DNA of 64,000 nucleotides from Gordionus sp. m RMFG-2023 (Eukaryota > Nematomorpha > Gordioida > Chordodea > Parachordodidae): assembly GCF_954871325.1 (NCBI RefSeq), contig NC_088777.1, positions 38,913,366 through 38,977,365 of the forward strand, in the 5' to 3' direction. A program made the translations under genes and the position numbers. The notes beneath the pieces were generated by a model. It had not been told where the DNA came from, did not search any database, and saw nothing but the letters and a program-made list of their open reading frames with translations. Position 1 is the first letter of the stretch, and each line of letters begins with the position of its first letter. Shown here piece by piece: positions 37,999 through 50,640 of the stretch.

Positions 37999-40062
37999 AT
38001 AAATACCGCATTCCGGATTATATTTTATACGGTTCCATATAAATATTTTTTCAATTATTTCATTGTCCTTAACCGAGGGAAGGAAGGTTTAGTTAAATTT
38101 CAGTCCAAATCTAAATATTTTTTAATTTAGCATATAAATATTTTTTGTAGCGTTTAAAAAGCCGCCCTAAAAGTTAGAGATTGAGTGATTATTATTTATT
38201 TATGCGTTATGTTTTCATATAATAAATATTCAAATATAATTTATTGTGTAGAAGTAGATAGATTATTTTAAATAAAATCTTTCATCGTCGAGGACCTTAT
38301 TTACAATATTTTTTTAATGGTAATCAGCCATACGTTATACGAATATATTTCATTTCTACCTTTATAATTTTTTCCTTGGTTTACTTTTAATCAGACAATA
38401 CTATATTGAGAATAACTAATTAATAAATGGCAATGAGTAAACACTTTCATATATACAAAAATAACCACCTAAATTCAAACAATTTTATTGGGTCCGTGAT
38501 TAATAAGTGAAAAAAAAATGTTTACTGGAATATAGGAAGGCAGACCCCCTCCCCTTGACAATAACCAAAAAATGAAAATTATTTATAATATATTTTTGAA
38601 GAAATATACTCATGAATGGCCAATCCCTATTTTAAAAAGATTATATCTATTATCTTTTTGCAGTATTTTCAAAAAGTGATGTATATGTCAGAAACCATGA
38701 GAATCTCTGACATTATTTTATTATGATTAAGAAATAATATTCACCAAATAAATAATATCACAAGATCTATAATTGTTATGCGATATCCAAGTTATATGAT
38801 TTTGAGATTGGCAAGCCTTGGTTTGCACCGAGACAAACACATAGTTCCAATATTAGCGTTGCTTAGGTGGCATTATTATAAAATAACCAATAAACCAATC
38901 AATCTTTTATATTCTCTCTATAAATTATTTCACAAACATTAAACTGACTAAAATTATCCATTTTATGGGGCATTTTTCTTATTAGTAATATTTTTTAACA
39001 TGATCAGAGGGGTTATATGGCAGGCTATATTATTGTATAGCCTCATCATTAGACTATAAAATTAAAAAACTGATGCTTCCTACCTTTTGTAACGTGGACG
39101 TTACTTAGAATGAAGTCTTACTTTTTACTATTTACCAATCACTCTGGCCATGAGGTAAAATGACAAGTCCTTCGGAGTATGATGGTAAATATCAAATTTA
39201 GGCTTAACACATTAAACTTAATTGTTTTTATTATTGCTATAAATAATACACAATTAAATTAAAAAATATTCTTTTATAATAAACACATTTAAAATAGATC
39301 ATTCCGGTCCTGATGATACAAATAAAAGATTCCCATTCACTACAATTAGTGTATTATATCAAATTATAGCATCTTTTACTGAATATCAATATTTTTATCC
39401 CCTCACCCTTCTTTTTTTTTATCTACCTCAATAAATTTGTTATTTAAAATGGTATCATCTTTTGAACGATCATTAAATACAATCAAAAAATATCAGTTTT
39501 ATTGTTAAAATTCTATAAGCATAAATTCGATTTAAAATATTTTGTGTGGTCGTTGTTCCGAGAAATTCTTGCTTCATCAACTTATCCCTTGCCATATAGC
39601 CCCAGGGATAGTTAGTTGGCTTAAATGGTTCGAGTAATTTTTTTAGAAAATCTACAAACCCCGGGCATCGATTAATTATTGAGGATTATATAATATAAAA
39701 TTTATAAAAAAATACTTCAAAAAAAGTTGGTTAAAAAAGACAAATAAATTTACTTGAATTTTTCATCCTGCAGTGGTTACTATAATTTTTATCATAGGTA
39801 TTATTTAAATTTAGAGTATTATTCTTATCAGATATTAATTTTAAAATGTCTCCTAAATTATTTGAAGTCATGAATATAATATATTACTTTTATAATGGAT
39901 TAATTATATGATGAGAATTTACATTTTATCATTTTAAAATTGCTCCCATACTATTTGAAGCAATAATTATATAATATTACTTTTATCATGCATATTATCA
40001 CGGGTGCTAATGAGGAGCATAATATCTACGAGGAAAGGAACCCTATGCTGTTAATATTACAG
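37999..40062. other. AT-rich intergenic DNA
   Basis: No gene recognised. A 56-codon open frame on the plus strand near 38780-38945 is less AT-biased at its start but has no recognisable motif and no supporting signals. Confidence 0.4.
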
Positions 40063-40981
40063 TAAGGGAAACTGGGATTAAATAAACCCTCGGGGCTTGT
40101 CAATGTACTTATTCTTATTTTAAAATTAAATAGACTAGAAGTACATTTATTCTAATAGACTCTTATTAGTACGCGTCTATAGGCAAAAAATGAAATAATT
40201 AATTATTAAAAATTTTATTTAAGATATAAAATTTATTTTGATGTCAAATTCTAACATTTTTACATGACAGAATTTTAATTTTTATTAAATTATATAATCA
40301 TTTATATATAAATTAAATTTTATAGCAAGGTTTTTTAACCCTCTTTTATGAAAGTTTTATGAATATTTATTTGTCTAGATAATACTTCAATCATGTTTAG
40401 TCAATTTAGAGCTAGCGGGGCTTGCTAAACCATACACGTCATACGTCATTATGGCAGTAAATATGAAAAAAAAATATTTCCAAATCTTGTAAAGAAAATT
40501 TCATGGGTGTGTAAGATTAGTATTTAGGATTTATGCTAAGAAATCATAATTCTCTTTCCTTATTTTTACATGTACAAAATATTTATTAAATTAACCAAAA
40601 TAAGTTTCAAATTTTATATATAATTAGCTTTAATTTAAAAGTATAATGATACTTTGAGCAATAAAATAATAAAATTATTGTATAAGAATATTATTAATAA
40701 ATAAAAATGCATTCAATTCATTATAGCCTAAAAAAACTAATAGTATAGGAAGCCCCTCGCAATGGTTAACCCCGTTATTGAGGCTTGTTGGACAAAATTT
40801 TAACTTTACGAACCCAAAAATTACGAAAATATGATTATATTCTTAAAAATATTTATAAGGCACTTTATAGAATATATTTATAGGTATCGATTCATGTAGT
40901 TTTCTTTATGATATCTATAAAAAAAACAAGAGTTATAGTCGATTTTGCAAAAATTGGTTTGACTAACCCCAGTCTCCCCTA
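40063..40981. mobile_element. ~0.9-kb non-autonomous element with GGGGAGACTGGGG ends
   Basis: The left end TAAGGGAAACTGGGATTAAA and the right end on the other strand TAGGGGAGACTGGGGTTAGT are imperfect inverses, each beginning with TA, which suggests a TA target site. The left ACCCTCGGGGCTTG and the internal GCCCCTCGCAATGGTTAACC at ~40751 suggest further inverted or rearranged subterminal parts. No transposase is visible. Confidence 0.6.
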
Positions 40982-43060
40982 TTGAACTTATTATATAGGT
41001 ACGGGTCCCAAAGCAAAAAATAAAGTAAATGTTGAAAAATGAACTAATCTTGTGATTTCCAGTTTCATGTGTTTAAACATCATCTTTAACTCTTTTCTAC
41101 TCTCACCAACTCTTAAATTTTTTAGTATAATTCATCTGATATATATATAAAGTAAGTTCACATTACATTTTAATAAGTCACTCACTCATAAGACTGTCCA
41201 TTTAGGATCTTATCGTAAAAATCCTCAAAGAAAGGTTAAAAAAATTATAAGTAAAATAAAAAATTCAGTTTCGCTCTGGTTATTGATTAGGAATAATTGC
41301 ATTATTGGAAGCTACATTAAAACTTTACCTTCAAGTGCAAGTGGCATTAAATTTTATTAAACTATCAATTTTTTTTATCCTAGTCAGTTAGAATAAAAGA
41401 CTGAAGTAGGTGAACTCAAAACAAAGCGCGTATTCACCCTTATAACAATAATTGGTAACCAAATGCGATATCGGTCCGCACTAAGTCTAGGGGCGCTGCT
41501 CCCAACTATTTTTGACTAGATTCCTAAATAATATTCTGGGTATGCCGCCGATAAATCATATAAAACTCCTTTAATTCAGAGAGGGCTGATATTTATATAA
41601 GAAAACTTACTTAGTCTAAAAACTCCTTAAATATACGCCGATATAATAAAATTCAATAAAATTAGGCCTGAAAACAATCTTATCTTTTCATAGAACCATT
41701 GAACGGTTAATAATTTAAAATAAATTAAATTAATAATATAGTATATTTTTTATATATCTAATTAAGCTTCAATGTAATATAATGTACATGTAGTATATAT
41801 TTATAAAGTTGTTAAATATTTTAATATAATTTAATGTTAAAAAAAAGAAAAAATTTTTTTTTATAAAGATTAAATATTCGATAGAAGGAATTATTTTTTA
41901 TTAAATAAATAAATACCATTTCAAAATATCTTCATATTTTTGTGTAGTATAATCTGAGCCTTAAATCCCAAACTATTATCTAGTGTATCATTAGTAACTT
42001 TTTCAAGTGATGAAATAACTTTTTTAACAGGAGATCAATTAAAATATCATATAGGTGTTGGAATAACACAATTGCACTATTTCTTAATGCTGATAGTAAG
42101 TGTTTTTTAAACGTTTGGTTGGCTCTAGAACTTCTACTCCGGAGGAGGTGTGGTATGATGTAAGATCTTGAAATTGGAGGGGTAATATCGTCACTTGCTT
42201 AGAAGGCTATAGAACTCCTTGATTATCAGGATGACCATTGCATTATTATGCAACGATAAATATATATATTTTTTTTACAAATTTTATTGCTTGAACAAAA
42301 AAATAATGACTTAAATTTTAACTAACTTCATTTGTTTTTTAAAGAATAATCTAAAATATGATATTATTATTCATATGGATAATCGATTTCATAAGGAAAA
42401 AAAATTTAAATAAAATTTTCAAAACTATATATACGTTTAATTTTTTTAAATAATGCAAAATATTTCTTCACCCTTTTATTTTATGTTATAATTAATATTC
42501 CAAAAGGAAACACATGCACATTAATTATAATAATTCAAATTGCTACACGAATAGCAAACTAGTATACATTTAAATTAATTTCTAATATAAATACTCCCCC
42601 CCCCTCCCCCTAGATCAATAAATATTTAATAATTCATGTAGCAACATTAAGACAATTGAACAAATTAACACTTTTTCAGTGCCTAAATAACCCTTGAACG
42701 CGCGAAGGTTTAATAATGTGTTTTGAGAAAAACAATTATTTATTAATATTTTGCTCAAAGAATTTGAGAAAAAATGAGGTGTAAAAAAGTAAAGGTTCTA
42801 TTTTATTCTATAGAATCTTTCGACTAAAAAATATTGTTTTTTGTATGCCGTATTGGGATATAGATTCCATGGGTATTCATACATCAATTTTAAATCATTT
42901 ATCGAGGGCAGCTTTTAAATTTGAAAAAAAACTGATATGGCCAAAACTCTATTTAAATATGTTTAGAGCCCCACCTACCCTATAAATATCAGATAATTTT
43001 AACATGAACTTTTAAAATATTTTTAATTTATATTCATGTTTAACTAGATTTTTTTTCATA
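40982..43060. other. AT-rich intergenic DNA
   Basis: No gene recognised. A less AT-rich patch at 41455-41580 (TCTAGGGGCGCTGCTCCCAA) could be a transposon end without a visible partner. A patch at 42120-42250 has mixed composition but no convincing frame. A nine-C run followed by TCCCCC is at 42596-42610. Confidence 0.4.
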
Positions 43061-43173
43061 TATAGTTTTTTTAGTCACCTGTCCTTTTTCAAGCACATAA
43101 GGACTTTTTTTTGAAAAGGTCCTTTCATAATCTAAAATATTGAGAAAGGACGCTATGTGACTAAAAAGCTATA
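43061..43173. mobile_element. 113-bp foldback MITE
   Basis: The left arm TATAGTTTTTTTAGTCACCT continues with GTCCTTTTT. The right arm read on the other strand is TATAGCTTTTTAGTCACATA followed by GCGTCCTTTCT. The interior repeats AGGAC/GTCCTTT in both orientations, so nearly the whole element can fold back. It has no coding potential. Confidence 0.7.
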
Positions 43174-44754
43174 AATTTAAAAAATAAGTAGTACTTTAAC
43201 ATGCTGATACATTTCGTGAAATCAGATTTTTCATTAAAAATCATCTTCAGTAAGTGATTTAAAATTGAGAAATTCTAGATCCTCATTGATTCCTTATCCC
43301 AATATGACATTATAGCTATATTATTCTAAAATATATAAACTCTGCTGCATAATATACTTAATCATTTTCAGACCCTTATAATAATGTTTATTTTTTTTGA
43401 TATTATTTAATATAATTAATTTTGTATATAATATTTATTTTTATTTATTTTTTTGAAAAAGTATGTTTATTATTATATGATTGAAGAAAATTAAAAAAGT
43501 CTTTTAAAAATGAAAATTATGTTATTACAATTTTTTTTCATCTAAATAAAATCTAATATCACTATTCCCCTTTCATAAATATTTAATCATTTCAAAAAAA
43601 TAATTTATATTTTCATTTAAAATTTAATTAAGATATTTTTGTTAAAGAAGAAACTATTTAATTTAATAATTTTCCTTAATGTTTGAGGTATAAAAAAAGA
43701 AGTATATACTAAGCAAATTAATTATACCAACAGAAATGCCGCATAATTATTTTACTAAAGGAGAGTGATTTAAAAAGCCCTATCATATGAATAGCAAATA
43801 TTATATATGTATATATATACTAATAATCCCACAAAAAATAACGGATGAATCAGAAATATGACTTTGATAAAATATTTTGTGAAACAGATTTAGTACTTTT
43901 AACTGCGAACAGACTATTGCAGAGTTGTAATATCAATATTTTTAATATATCGATTTTATAATACCTCCGGAGTCTCTAAATTTTTAATTATATTTTAATT
44001 TAAATATTTATGTTTGTAATTGATGATATAATAAAATTAGTTTTATAGGTTAAAAGTTCTTAACATAATTTTGAGAATGGTTATTGATATTTATCCAAAT
44101 AACATCATCTAACAAAATTTTAAAAAAATAATATAAATTACAAATGCTTAGCTAAAAATCGAGAAGATTTTTTTCACAATTTCAGACAAATATTTCTTAG
44201 AGATATCATGAATTCGATATATACTAAACTCCTTGGAATTTAAGTATTAGAAATTAGAATTGTAAAAATTTATCGATACTATGCACCTCTTTAATATCTT
44301 TAACCATAATTAACCAATAGTGTATTAAGGAGAAAATTATATATTATATATTATATTTTTATACAAACAAACGATAAAATATGAATTAAACATCTTTATG
44401 AAGCTAGAGGCTATTTTATTTTTGATATTTTACTTTATAAAATACCATTGTTTCTAAATTTTTTGCCTTAAAATAAAAGACACACATACTGTAATATACT
44501 ACCCTAAATCATATTAGAACGCCGGAGTAAATAAAATTTCGTAATTGATTTTTGAAAACAAAATCTATCAAATTTTTTGATTTAATATTATTTATAATAT
44601 ATATTTATATGCTATAATTAACTATTATAAAATAGTTAAATATTGATTAAAAATTATATGTTAAAATATTGATTAAAAATTATATGAGATATTATTAAAA
44701 AAGTAGTATTCAAATCAATATGAATGACATTAACTTTCGTGAAATCAAAATAGC
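43174..44754. other. AT-rich intergenic DNA
   Basis: Simple AT-rich sequence; no gene, TIR pair or tandem array recognised. Confidence 0.5.
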
Positions 44755-45330
44755 CGTTATTCCAGTTCTATTATTTGGTTCATGGCCTGACTAATGGATG
44801 TCTTAATTCTTTTGAGTTTGAATAAAGGTTTCATACCTTTCTTTATAAAAATTTCCCATAAATGCTAAATGTTATTCACCAATCGCATTTGAGGTCAATA
44901 TTTGCTTGTGTTTTTTGTTAAAAAGCCCATAAATTTTCAATCAGATTTATTTCCGGGCTAAATCCATGTGTTCCAGTAAAGCCAAAATGCTACATGATAA
45001 AAAATTGGTTTATTTTTATTTATGACAAGGGCGTTGTCTTGTTGATAAACAAAATCCCCTTGCAAAAACCATGCATTCGTCTGATTAATGAGCCTCTATA
45101 AAATATTCTGATTGAACAAATAATTCCTTCGGTAAAACATGGGCTACCTTGACTTTTCCCCTCATAACCCCGTATAACTTAAGATTTTTGAGGAGCTTGA
45201 GTCATTTGAAATTAGACTGGTTTAGCTTTTCTGCATCTGGCGCTGCTTATACAAACTTTTTCAATTGAATATCAAGCGCTAATCTGCCTTCATCACTAAA
45301 TTATCTTCATCGATTTGGATTTATACCGGT
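44755..45330 (-). pseudogene. Tc1-like (DD34E) transposase remnant
   Basis: On the minus strand the C-terminal half of a Tc1/mariner transposase can be read in pieces. YGVMRGKVKVAHVLPKE and SEYFI are near 45110-45180. VYQQDNALVI, the second catalytic Asp block, is near 45030-45060. HVAFWLYWNTW comes next. SPEINLIENLWAF, the third catalytic acid block (the IEN Glu marks a Tc1-like DD34E enzyme), is near 44930-44970. The catalytic residues are recognisable but fall in different frames separated by stops, and the N-terminal DNA-binding domain and TIRs were not found. It is a dead fragment. Confidence 0.85.
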
Positions 45331-45788
45331 ATTTATTATTATAATATCAAAAAATTAATATCGTTTCCTAGTATTTTAACAATATCAAGATAAAAGATTT
45401 TAATATATATTTATTCCCTTATTTTCTTTTGTGGATCATCACCTATTGTTGAACCAGCGTATAGAGTGTGAACGTTCACAAAAAAAATTCAATTTAAATT
45501 AATAAAGTATAGTTTCTATAAAATATATATTAACTATTTCAATTAGCCCAAATTTTGAGGATTTAGACAGTTTTGTTTATTCAGATTAATCTGATATTAT
45601 TGATGAAACAATTGATAATATTTTAACTCTACATATTATAGAATAATTACACAAAAGTCATCGATTTTTGAAAATATATTTCTGTGCTCTGCATACTTTT
45701 CTGCTATTTTGTGAAATTAAAAACTATGGGGTATGAAATTTATGGTAATTGGAAAAGAAAAGAAGTCCCTAGAATTGCATGCATGGGG

Positions 45789-46335
45789 TGCAGGTTAAAC
45801 GTCAGGTCTGAAACCATCTTGTAAAGAGAGGTTTGTTGGTTCTAGGATGTTAGGTATTTTAGCCTTATTAAGAGCGTTATGGGTGATTTTATTTATAGCT
45901 TTATGCCGGAGGTAGCGACCTTGGCTGCGGGAGCAGTTTAGGCCGTGTCTTGCGTTTGGTTGAACGGGTAAGTTGCAAAGGTGGCAAGTGTGTGAATGTG
46001 TAAGCGAGCATCCAAGTCTAAATCCTATGGTAACTCTCAGTTGGTCATTGGTTAAGAGATTATCAAGGGTTAGGCTTGGAAGTGCCTCGAGCCATTCATG
46101 CCCGCCGTATTTATCGTTTAGTTGAAGAAGTTGTATATCGCTGATATCAGAAGGGTTAAGACTATTTTGTAGTTTCTTTATAAGGGGTTCCAAGATTGAT
46201 TTATTAGAAATTTCGGTTGGGAAAGTTTGACCGCCTGGGGTTAGTAGATTCCATCTTTCGATTGCTACGGTTAAGAGATCGTCATTGGAGGTTATGAAAA
46301 ATGAGATCGCGGAATTGAGGGGCAGGAAGAGATAG
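45789..46335 (-). pseudogene. C-terminal fragment of a LINE polyprotein (zinc finger plus endonuclease-like start)
   Basis: A 132-codon open frame (46193-45795), extendable upstream to about 46330 in similar sequence, encodes the region that follows reverse transcriptase in a class of non-LTR polyproteins. It contains HEWLEALPSLTLDNLLTNDQ, then RLGCSLTHSHTCHLCNLPV with a CHLC...H...C knuckle. It ends with RHGLNCSRSQGRYLRHKAIN, LEPTNLSLQDGFRPDV and a stop. In relatives the motif DGKRPDG opens a PD-(D/E)XK-like nuclease fold; here the frame stops right after it. No upstream RT was found. It is GC-richer than its surroundings. Domestication is unlikely given the truncation at both ends. Confidence 0.75.
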
Positions 46336-46486
46336 GGAAAATTTATTTTGCTGTTTATAATTTACTTGATATGTGACGAGTTAAAAAATTATTTTACCCG
46401 CCCGCTCGTCCGTTTTATAAAATTATATTACTCTTCCCGCCCTTTATGTCGGGGGCTAAGAACCCTCTCTTTACAGCAAAATAATT

Positions 46487-47035
46487 CAAAAAAGCTTAAA
46501 AATGACTATTCTGACAATTGTCACATTTCTATGATATCTTCACTGAAGTCTTATTAACATGTTTATAATATATATTTTTACCCATTTGCTTCAAAAAAGT
46601 TTTAAGATAGAAATTATGACAAGTGTCACTTTTCTATGATTCATCTTTCCCAAAAATCTAAATTCAACATGTTTACAATTTATATTTTTTAAAAAAGTTT
46701 AATAATAACGATTATTATTGCCACTTTTACATGATTCATCATCCCTAAAATCTCAATTTATAAAGATAATATGACAATTGTCACTTTTCTATGGTTCAAC
46801 TTCTCTAAAATCTTAATTTTACATGCCTACAATTTATTTTTTAAAAAAGTTTAAAATAACGATCATGATAATTGTTACTTTTCTATGGTTAATCTTCCCT
46901 AAAATCTCTTTAACATGTTTGCAATTTAATTTTTTTATCCATTTGCGTCAAAAAAATTTAAAAATAAAGATTTTATGACACATTTTCTGTGATCTTCTTT
47001 GAAATCCCAATTTAACAAGTTTAAAATTTATATTT
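46487..47035. repeat. Degenerate ~100-bp tandem repeat, about six units
   Basis: Units share the order TTTAAAAATA-ACGAT, ATGACAATTGTCACTTTTCT, ATG(A/G)TTCA, TCTTCCCTAAAATCT, AACATGTTTACAATTTATAT. GACAATTGTCAC-like words occur near 46513, 46633, 46720, 46770, 46870 and 46978. The ACAATTGT core is palindromic. Unit lengths vary from ~60 to ~110 bp. Confidence 0.75.
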
Positions 47036-48289
47036 TCCACCGACTATACAGTTATGCAATTTAAGCTTAAAAATTAGATCGGCTATGGATCAACTTAGTG
47101 AGTCGACTAATTGACTAATTTAGTCGCTCAAGTTTTTACTCGAATTTTTCGACTATGGCTATTAGTAAATCGTCTTTTAACCGACTACAACAATAATAGC
47201 TAATAATGACTATTATATTTTGAAACATTTATTTTTATATTCAATTAAATAATATTTTTAAAAATAGGTACATGATTGATTCAATGATAGAGTTTTTAAT
47301 TTTCTTTTAGCCTTAATAAATTTATAAAATTTATTGGAATAAAATATTTTTTTGCTATCTTGCCCTAAGCTTTTCCTCAAAGTCTTATTTCATAAAACAC
47401 GCAAAAAGAACACCGGCTTTATTAATATATTCATTGAATTTATTAAATAAACCTATATCCTTATTGGCGAAATTGATATTTGGGTTGCACCAATAATTGT
47501 CTGAAGTATTTAATGTGTAAAGATTCATTAATCAGTTTTGCCAGTCACTAATCAAGAGTTAAAAGCTATTAGACTGTCTTCTTCAAATTTTGATAGTGAT
47601 TCAAAAATAAATTAAATCTAAGTGTAATAAGGGATTTTTCTAATTCAAAATATTTTGAATCTTATGATTTTACGATCTTTATAGATATTTTTTTATCTTT
47701 CTGTAAAATATTAATTTAAAATATTTAATAGGAATTTGAATCTAATTTGAGATACAGTCTTACTCTTAGGCATGAAGTATGCCAAACTTTTCATAACACT
47801 AATTCTGTAGCTTAATCCAATATGTAATGCTTATCTACAATACATGTAGTACTACAGCATATTTATTTTTTTCCTTTAATTACTCAGAATTAACACTACA
47901 TAGAAGTAATTTTTACTGAATTTCCAAATGATTGATAAATAAAAATTTTAATTTTCTCAGAATTGAATTTCTTTAAAATATAATAATATTGCTCATTACA
48001 TAAGTATGATTTCTTTTGAGTTTCAAAATTAATAAATTCTGTGTCTTAATTGTTGTAGTTTTGTATTTTTGTTATATATTTATATATATTATATATAATG
48101 ATATATATGAAATGCCAATCAAAAGGATCTTTCGATCTGGAGTTTGGTTTTAGAGGATTAATGTATGAAGAAGATCAGATGTTCTTTTGTTGATGGATTT
48201 TTGTATGTTGATTGTATATGTATATTAATACTTAAATATGAGTAAATATGTTATACATTTTTTTTAATTATGATTGTATAAATATGAAC
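47036..48289. other. AT-rich intergenic DNA
   Basis: No gene recognised. At 47075-47200 the words TCGACTAA, GACTAATTTAGTCG and TCGACTA recur, possibly a decayed transposon end. A TA-rich microsatellite lies at 48068-48110. Confidence 0.45.
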
Positions 48290-48709
48290 TGTCACAACGA
48301 CAGGTTTGTCATTGTGAATCAAAACCTAAATATAAAAATAGAAAACAAATATATATATAAAAAGGAAATTAATAATAATTAGGAATCACGAAATCATAAA
48401 ATCAACTTTAATCCTTTATTTAAAATTATAACATTAAAAATCATAAAAAAGAAAAAGAAAAATAAAATAAAAATAAAATAAAATAAAATACAAAAATTAA
48501 TAAAATAAAAAAAAGATCTTTGTATGATAAAAATTGGCCCCTTTTATACTCTTTTCAATCTTCTTATAAATAATATTCATAAGTATTCAAATATAATATT
48601 TTTATCACGCGTTATAATAATAAATCCAAGAATTCTTTATGCAAATTACATATAAAGTACCAAAATCCAAACGAAATCTTTATGCAAATTAAATCTAACA
48701 TTTACAACA
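48290..48709 (-). repeat. 3' LTR
   Basis: This is the left direct repeat, read as the 3' LTR because the polypurine tract abuts it. It contains A/T-rich runs and, on the plus strand, a GGCCCCTTTTATACTC stretch. Confidence 0.88.
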
Positions 48710-48719
48710 CCTCCCTACT
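48710..48719 (-). promoter_or_regulatory. Polypurine tract
   Basis: AGTAGGGAGG on the minus strand directly abuts the TGTTGTAAATG start of the 3' LTR. That is the expected place and composition for the plus-strand primer of an LTR retrotransposon. Confidence 0.8.
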
Positions 48720-49702
48720 TAAATTAGACCCAACATTCTGCGAATGATCTACCTTCTTTCGATCTAGACTTATTCTTCTTAATCTTGGCTGTCTTAAGTT
48801 CTAACGAAGGCTGACTCTTGTCTAGTATTCTTAGTTTCGCACGACCGTTTGTATCCGATTGTCGCTTGAAATTTTTGGATTCTATCTTCTGTCGCTTGTC
48901 ACCCTGTGAAACGATCAGCTATTTATCTCTGTAGGCCACTGACGAACTTGATACACGCCTGTTTTCCACTATCCACGATTGATGAACAATTATCGATGAC
49001 ATCCAGTTTCTTTTCCTCTCTTGTTTTTAGCTAGTCTGTCTTAATCTTACAATTTATCGTAGCTTGTTTCCTATCATTCTCTTGTAATCGATTGGTTGTT
49101 GCCTCTAATTCTTGTAATCGTATCTATCTTTTAGACTTCCGGGTCTTCTACGACAGTTTGTCCTTGCTGAGATATCGGGTAATCACATCTAATCTACTTC
49201 TACCTAAAATAATCTATTTAAATAACTTCTGAAATATTTTATAACTTTCTCAAATATAAACTACCTAATACAACTATACTAATAAAATATATAATTATAC
49301 CAACTTTATCCTAATGTCTACATTTATCTCCTCTAAACTAATTCTGCCTTTAATAAATGTCGTAAATTATACTAAATCTTAAATTTATAATACGTAGCAA
49401 AATATAATAAATTATATAAATATATCAAATTCTGTCACCCCTCTCCCCTTAATGAAGCCTAGACCCATATTTTCATTGAAAAATTTACTTGTACTCAGCT
49501 ATTCATCTTCTTTTCAGCCATGTCTATACTAAATTTATATCTAAAAATCCTATTCTAAAATATATATCAAAACCTATCTTTTAAAAAAAATTATCATTGT
49601 GTATTTATTTCCTCATGTACTCTTTGACACTCAAATAAAAAAAAACTGCAGAAATATATAAATCTCTTTTCATACATACGTTGTCGAGAAATCCATGACA
49701 TC

Positions 49703-49845
49703 TAATCATAAAAGTTTTCATACTAACGTTTATGAACAACCTATTAACTCTAATCACTATGGTTTTCACCCCACGTCTTTGAAGAACTTATGAACTCTAA
49801 TCATTATAATTTTTCTCACAACCGTTGTTGAAAACTGATATGTAT
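49703..49845. repeat. Degenerate ~48-bp tandem repeat inside the LTR element
   Basis: Three successive units begin TCTAATCA and continue with (A/C)TATGGTTTTCA, a CGT(C/T)T word and GAACAAC/GAAGAACTTATGAACTC. Confidence 0.55.
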
Positions 49846-50393
49846 ATTTCTAAAGCATGTTTTTCTTTCTGTTATTATTAGAATAATGTTGCATAATTGA
49901 TCTCAAATGTTATTTATGATTCAAAAAAATAAAAATCCGATCTCTAATTGAGCTCGATTGCGGCATAAATTTTCTAATGACGAAAAGCCGATTCTCTCTA
50001 TGAAGATTTTTTGGTTAATCTACAACCTAATATACTAATTCGCATTAATCCTTGAGGCTGTTTCATCTCTCGCAGCCCTTAAAATAAAAGTTAAACGTAA
50101 ATCTTCAATAAGAATTTAATCAGCTATTTCCTAGCAATAAAGTTATATTCTAATCTTATTCACCGAATTTTTTAATTATTATATCTTAGCAAATTATTAG
50201 TTTAATATAACTTTCGCAATTTATGTTAAATTCTAAAATCTCATAGTCTTTATTAGTTTCAAAATTCCAATGGTTTTAGTTTACCAGTAACTTCTAAATA
50301 TAAAATTCCTAATATCACCTTTAAATAACTAAACACAATTATATCTTATCTACTATGAATGTTACCTTTGTCTTTAATTTTAGATTTTATATT

Positions 50394-50487
50394 CCTACAT
50401 AAACATAATCTTAACAACATAATTTTTCCTTTTCACCTTTCCTACATAAACATAATCTTAACAACATAATTTTTCCTTTTCACCTTT
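50394..50487. repeat. Exact 47-bp tandem duplication inside the LTR element
   Basis: The unit starting CCTACATAAACATAATCTTA and ending CCTTTTCACCTTT occurs twice in tandem without differences seen by eye. This indicates a very recent duplication. Confidence 0.9.
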
Positions 50488-50621
50488 ATTTACATATTTT
50501 TCTTACGTTCTTCTGGAATTTTTTTTTTTTGTATTAGAATACAGTTTGACACCTCTCCTTGTTGTCCCACCGGTCACAATGCGTGATTTGCATAAGACTG
50601 AAGGTTATAAAGGGCCGGTCT

Positions 50622-50639
50622 CCTCGCTCTCCAACACCA
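50622..50639 (-). promoter_or_regulatory. Primer-binding site
   Basis: TGGTGTTGGAGAGCGAGG lies one base inside the 5' LTR on the minus strand. Its leading TGG is complementary to a tRNA CCA end. The rest should match the 3' portion of the priming tRNA, which I cannot identify from this window. Confidence 0.75.
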
Positions 50640-50640
50640 T

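Noticed and set aside
42120-42250. Possible exon in a less AT-rich patch
   Set aside because: No frame with a recognisable product and no convincing splice-site pair.
46487-47035. CRISPR-like array
   Set aside because: Units are degenerate and contiguous, with no unique spacers between conserved repeats, and the window is animal nuclear DNA. It is an ordinary decaying tandem repeat.
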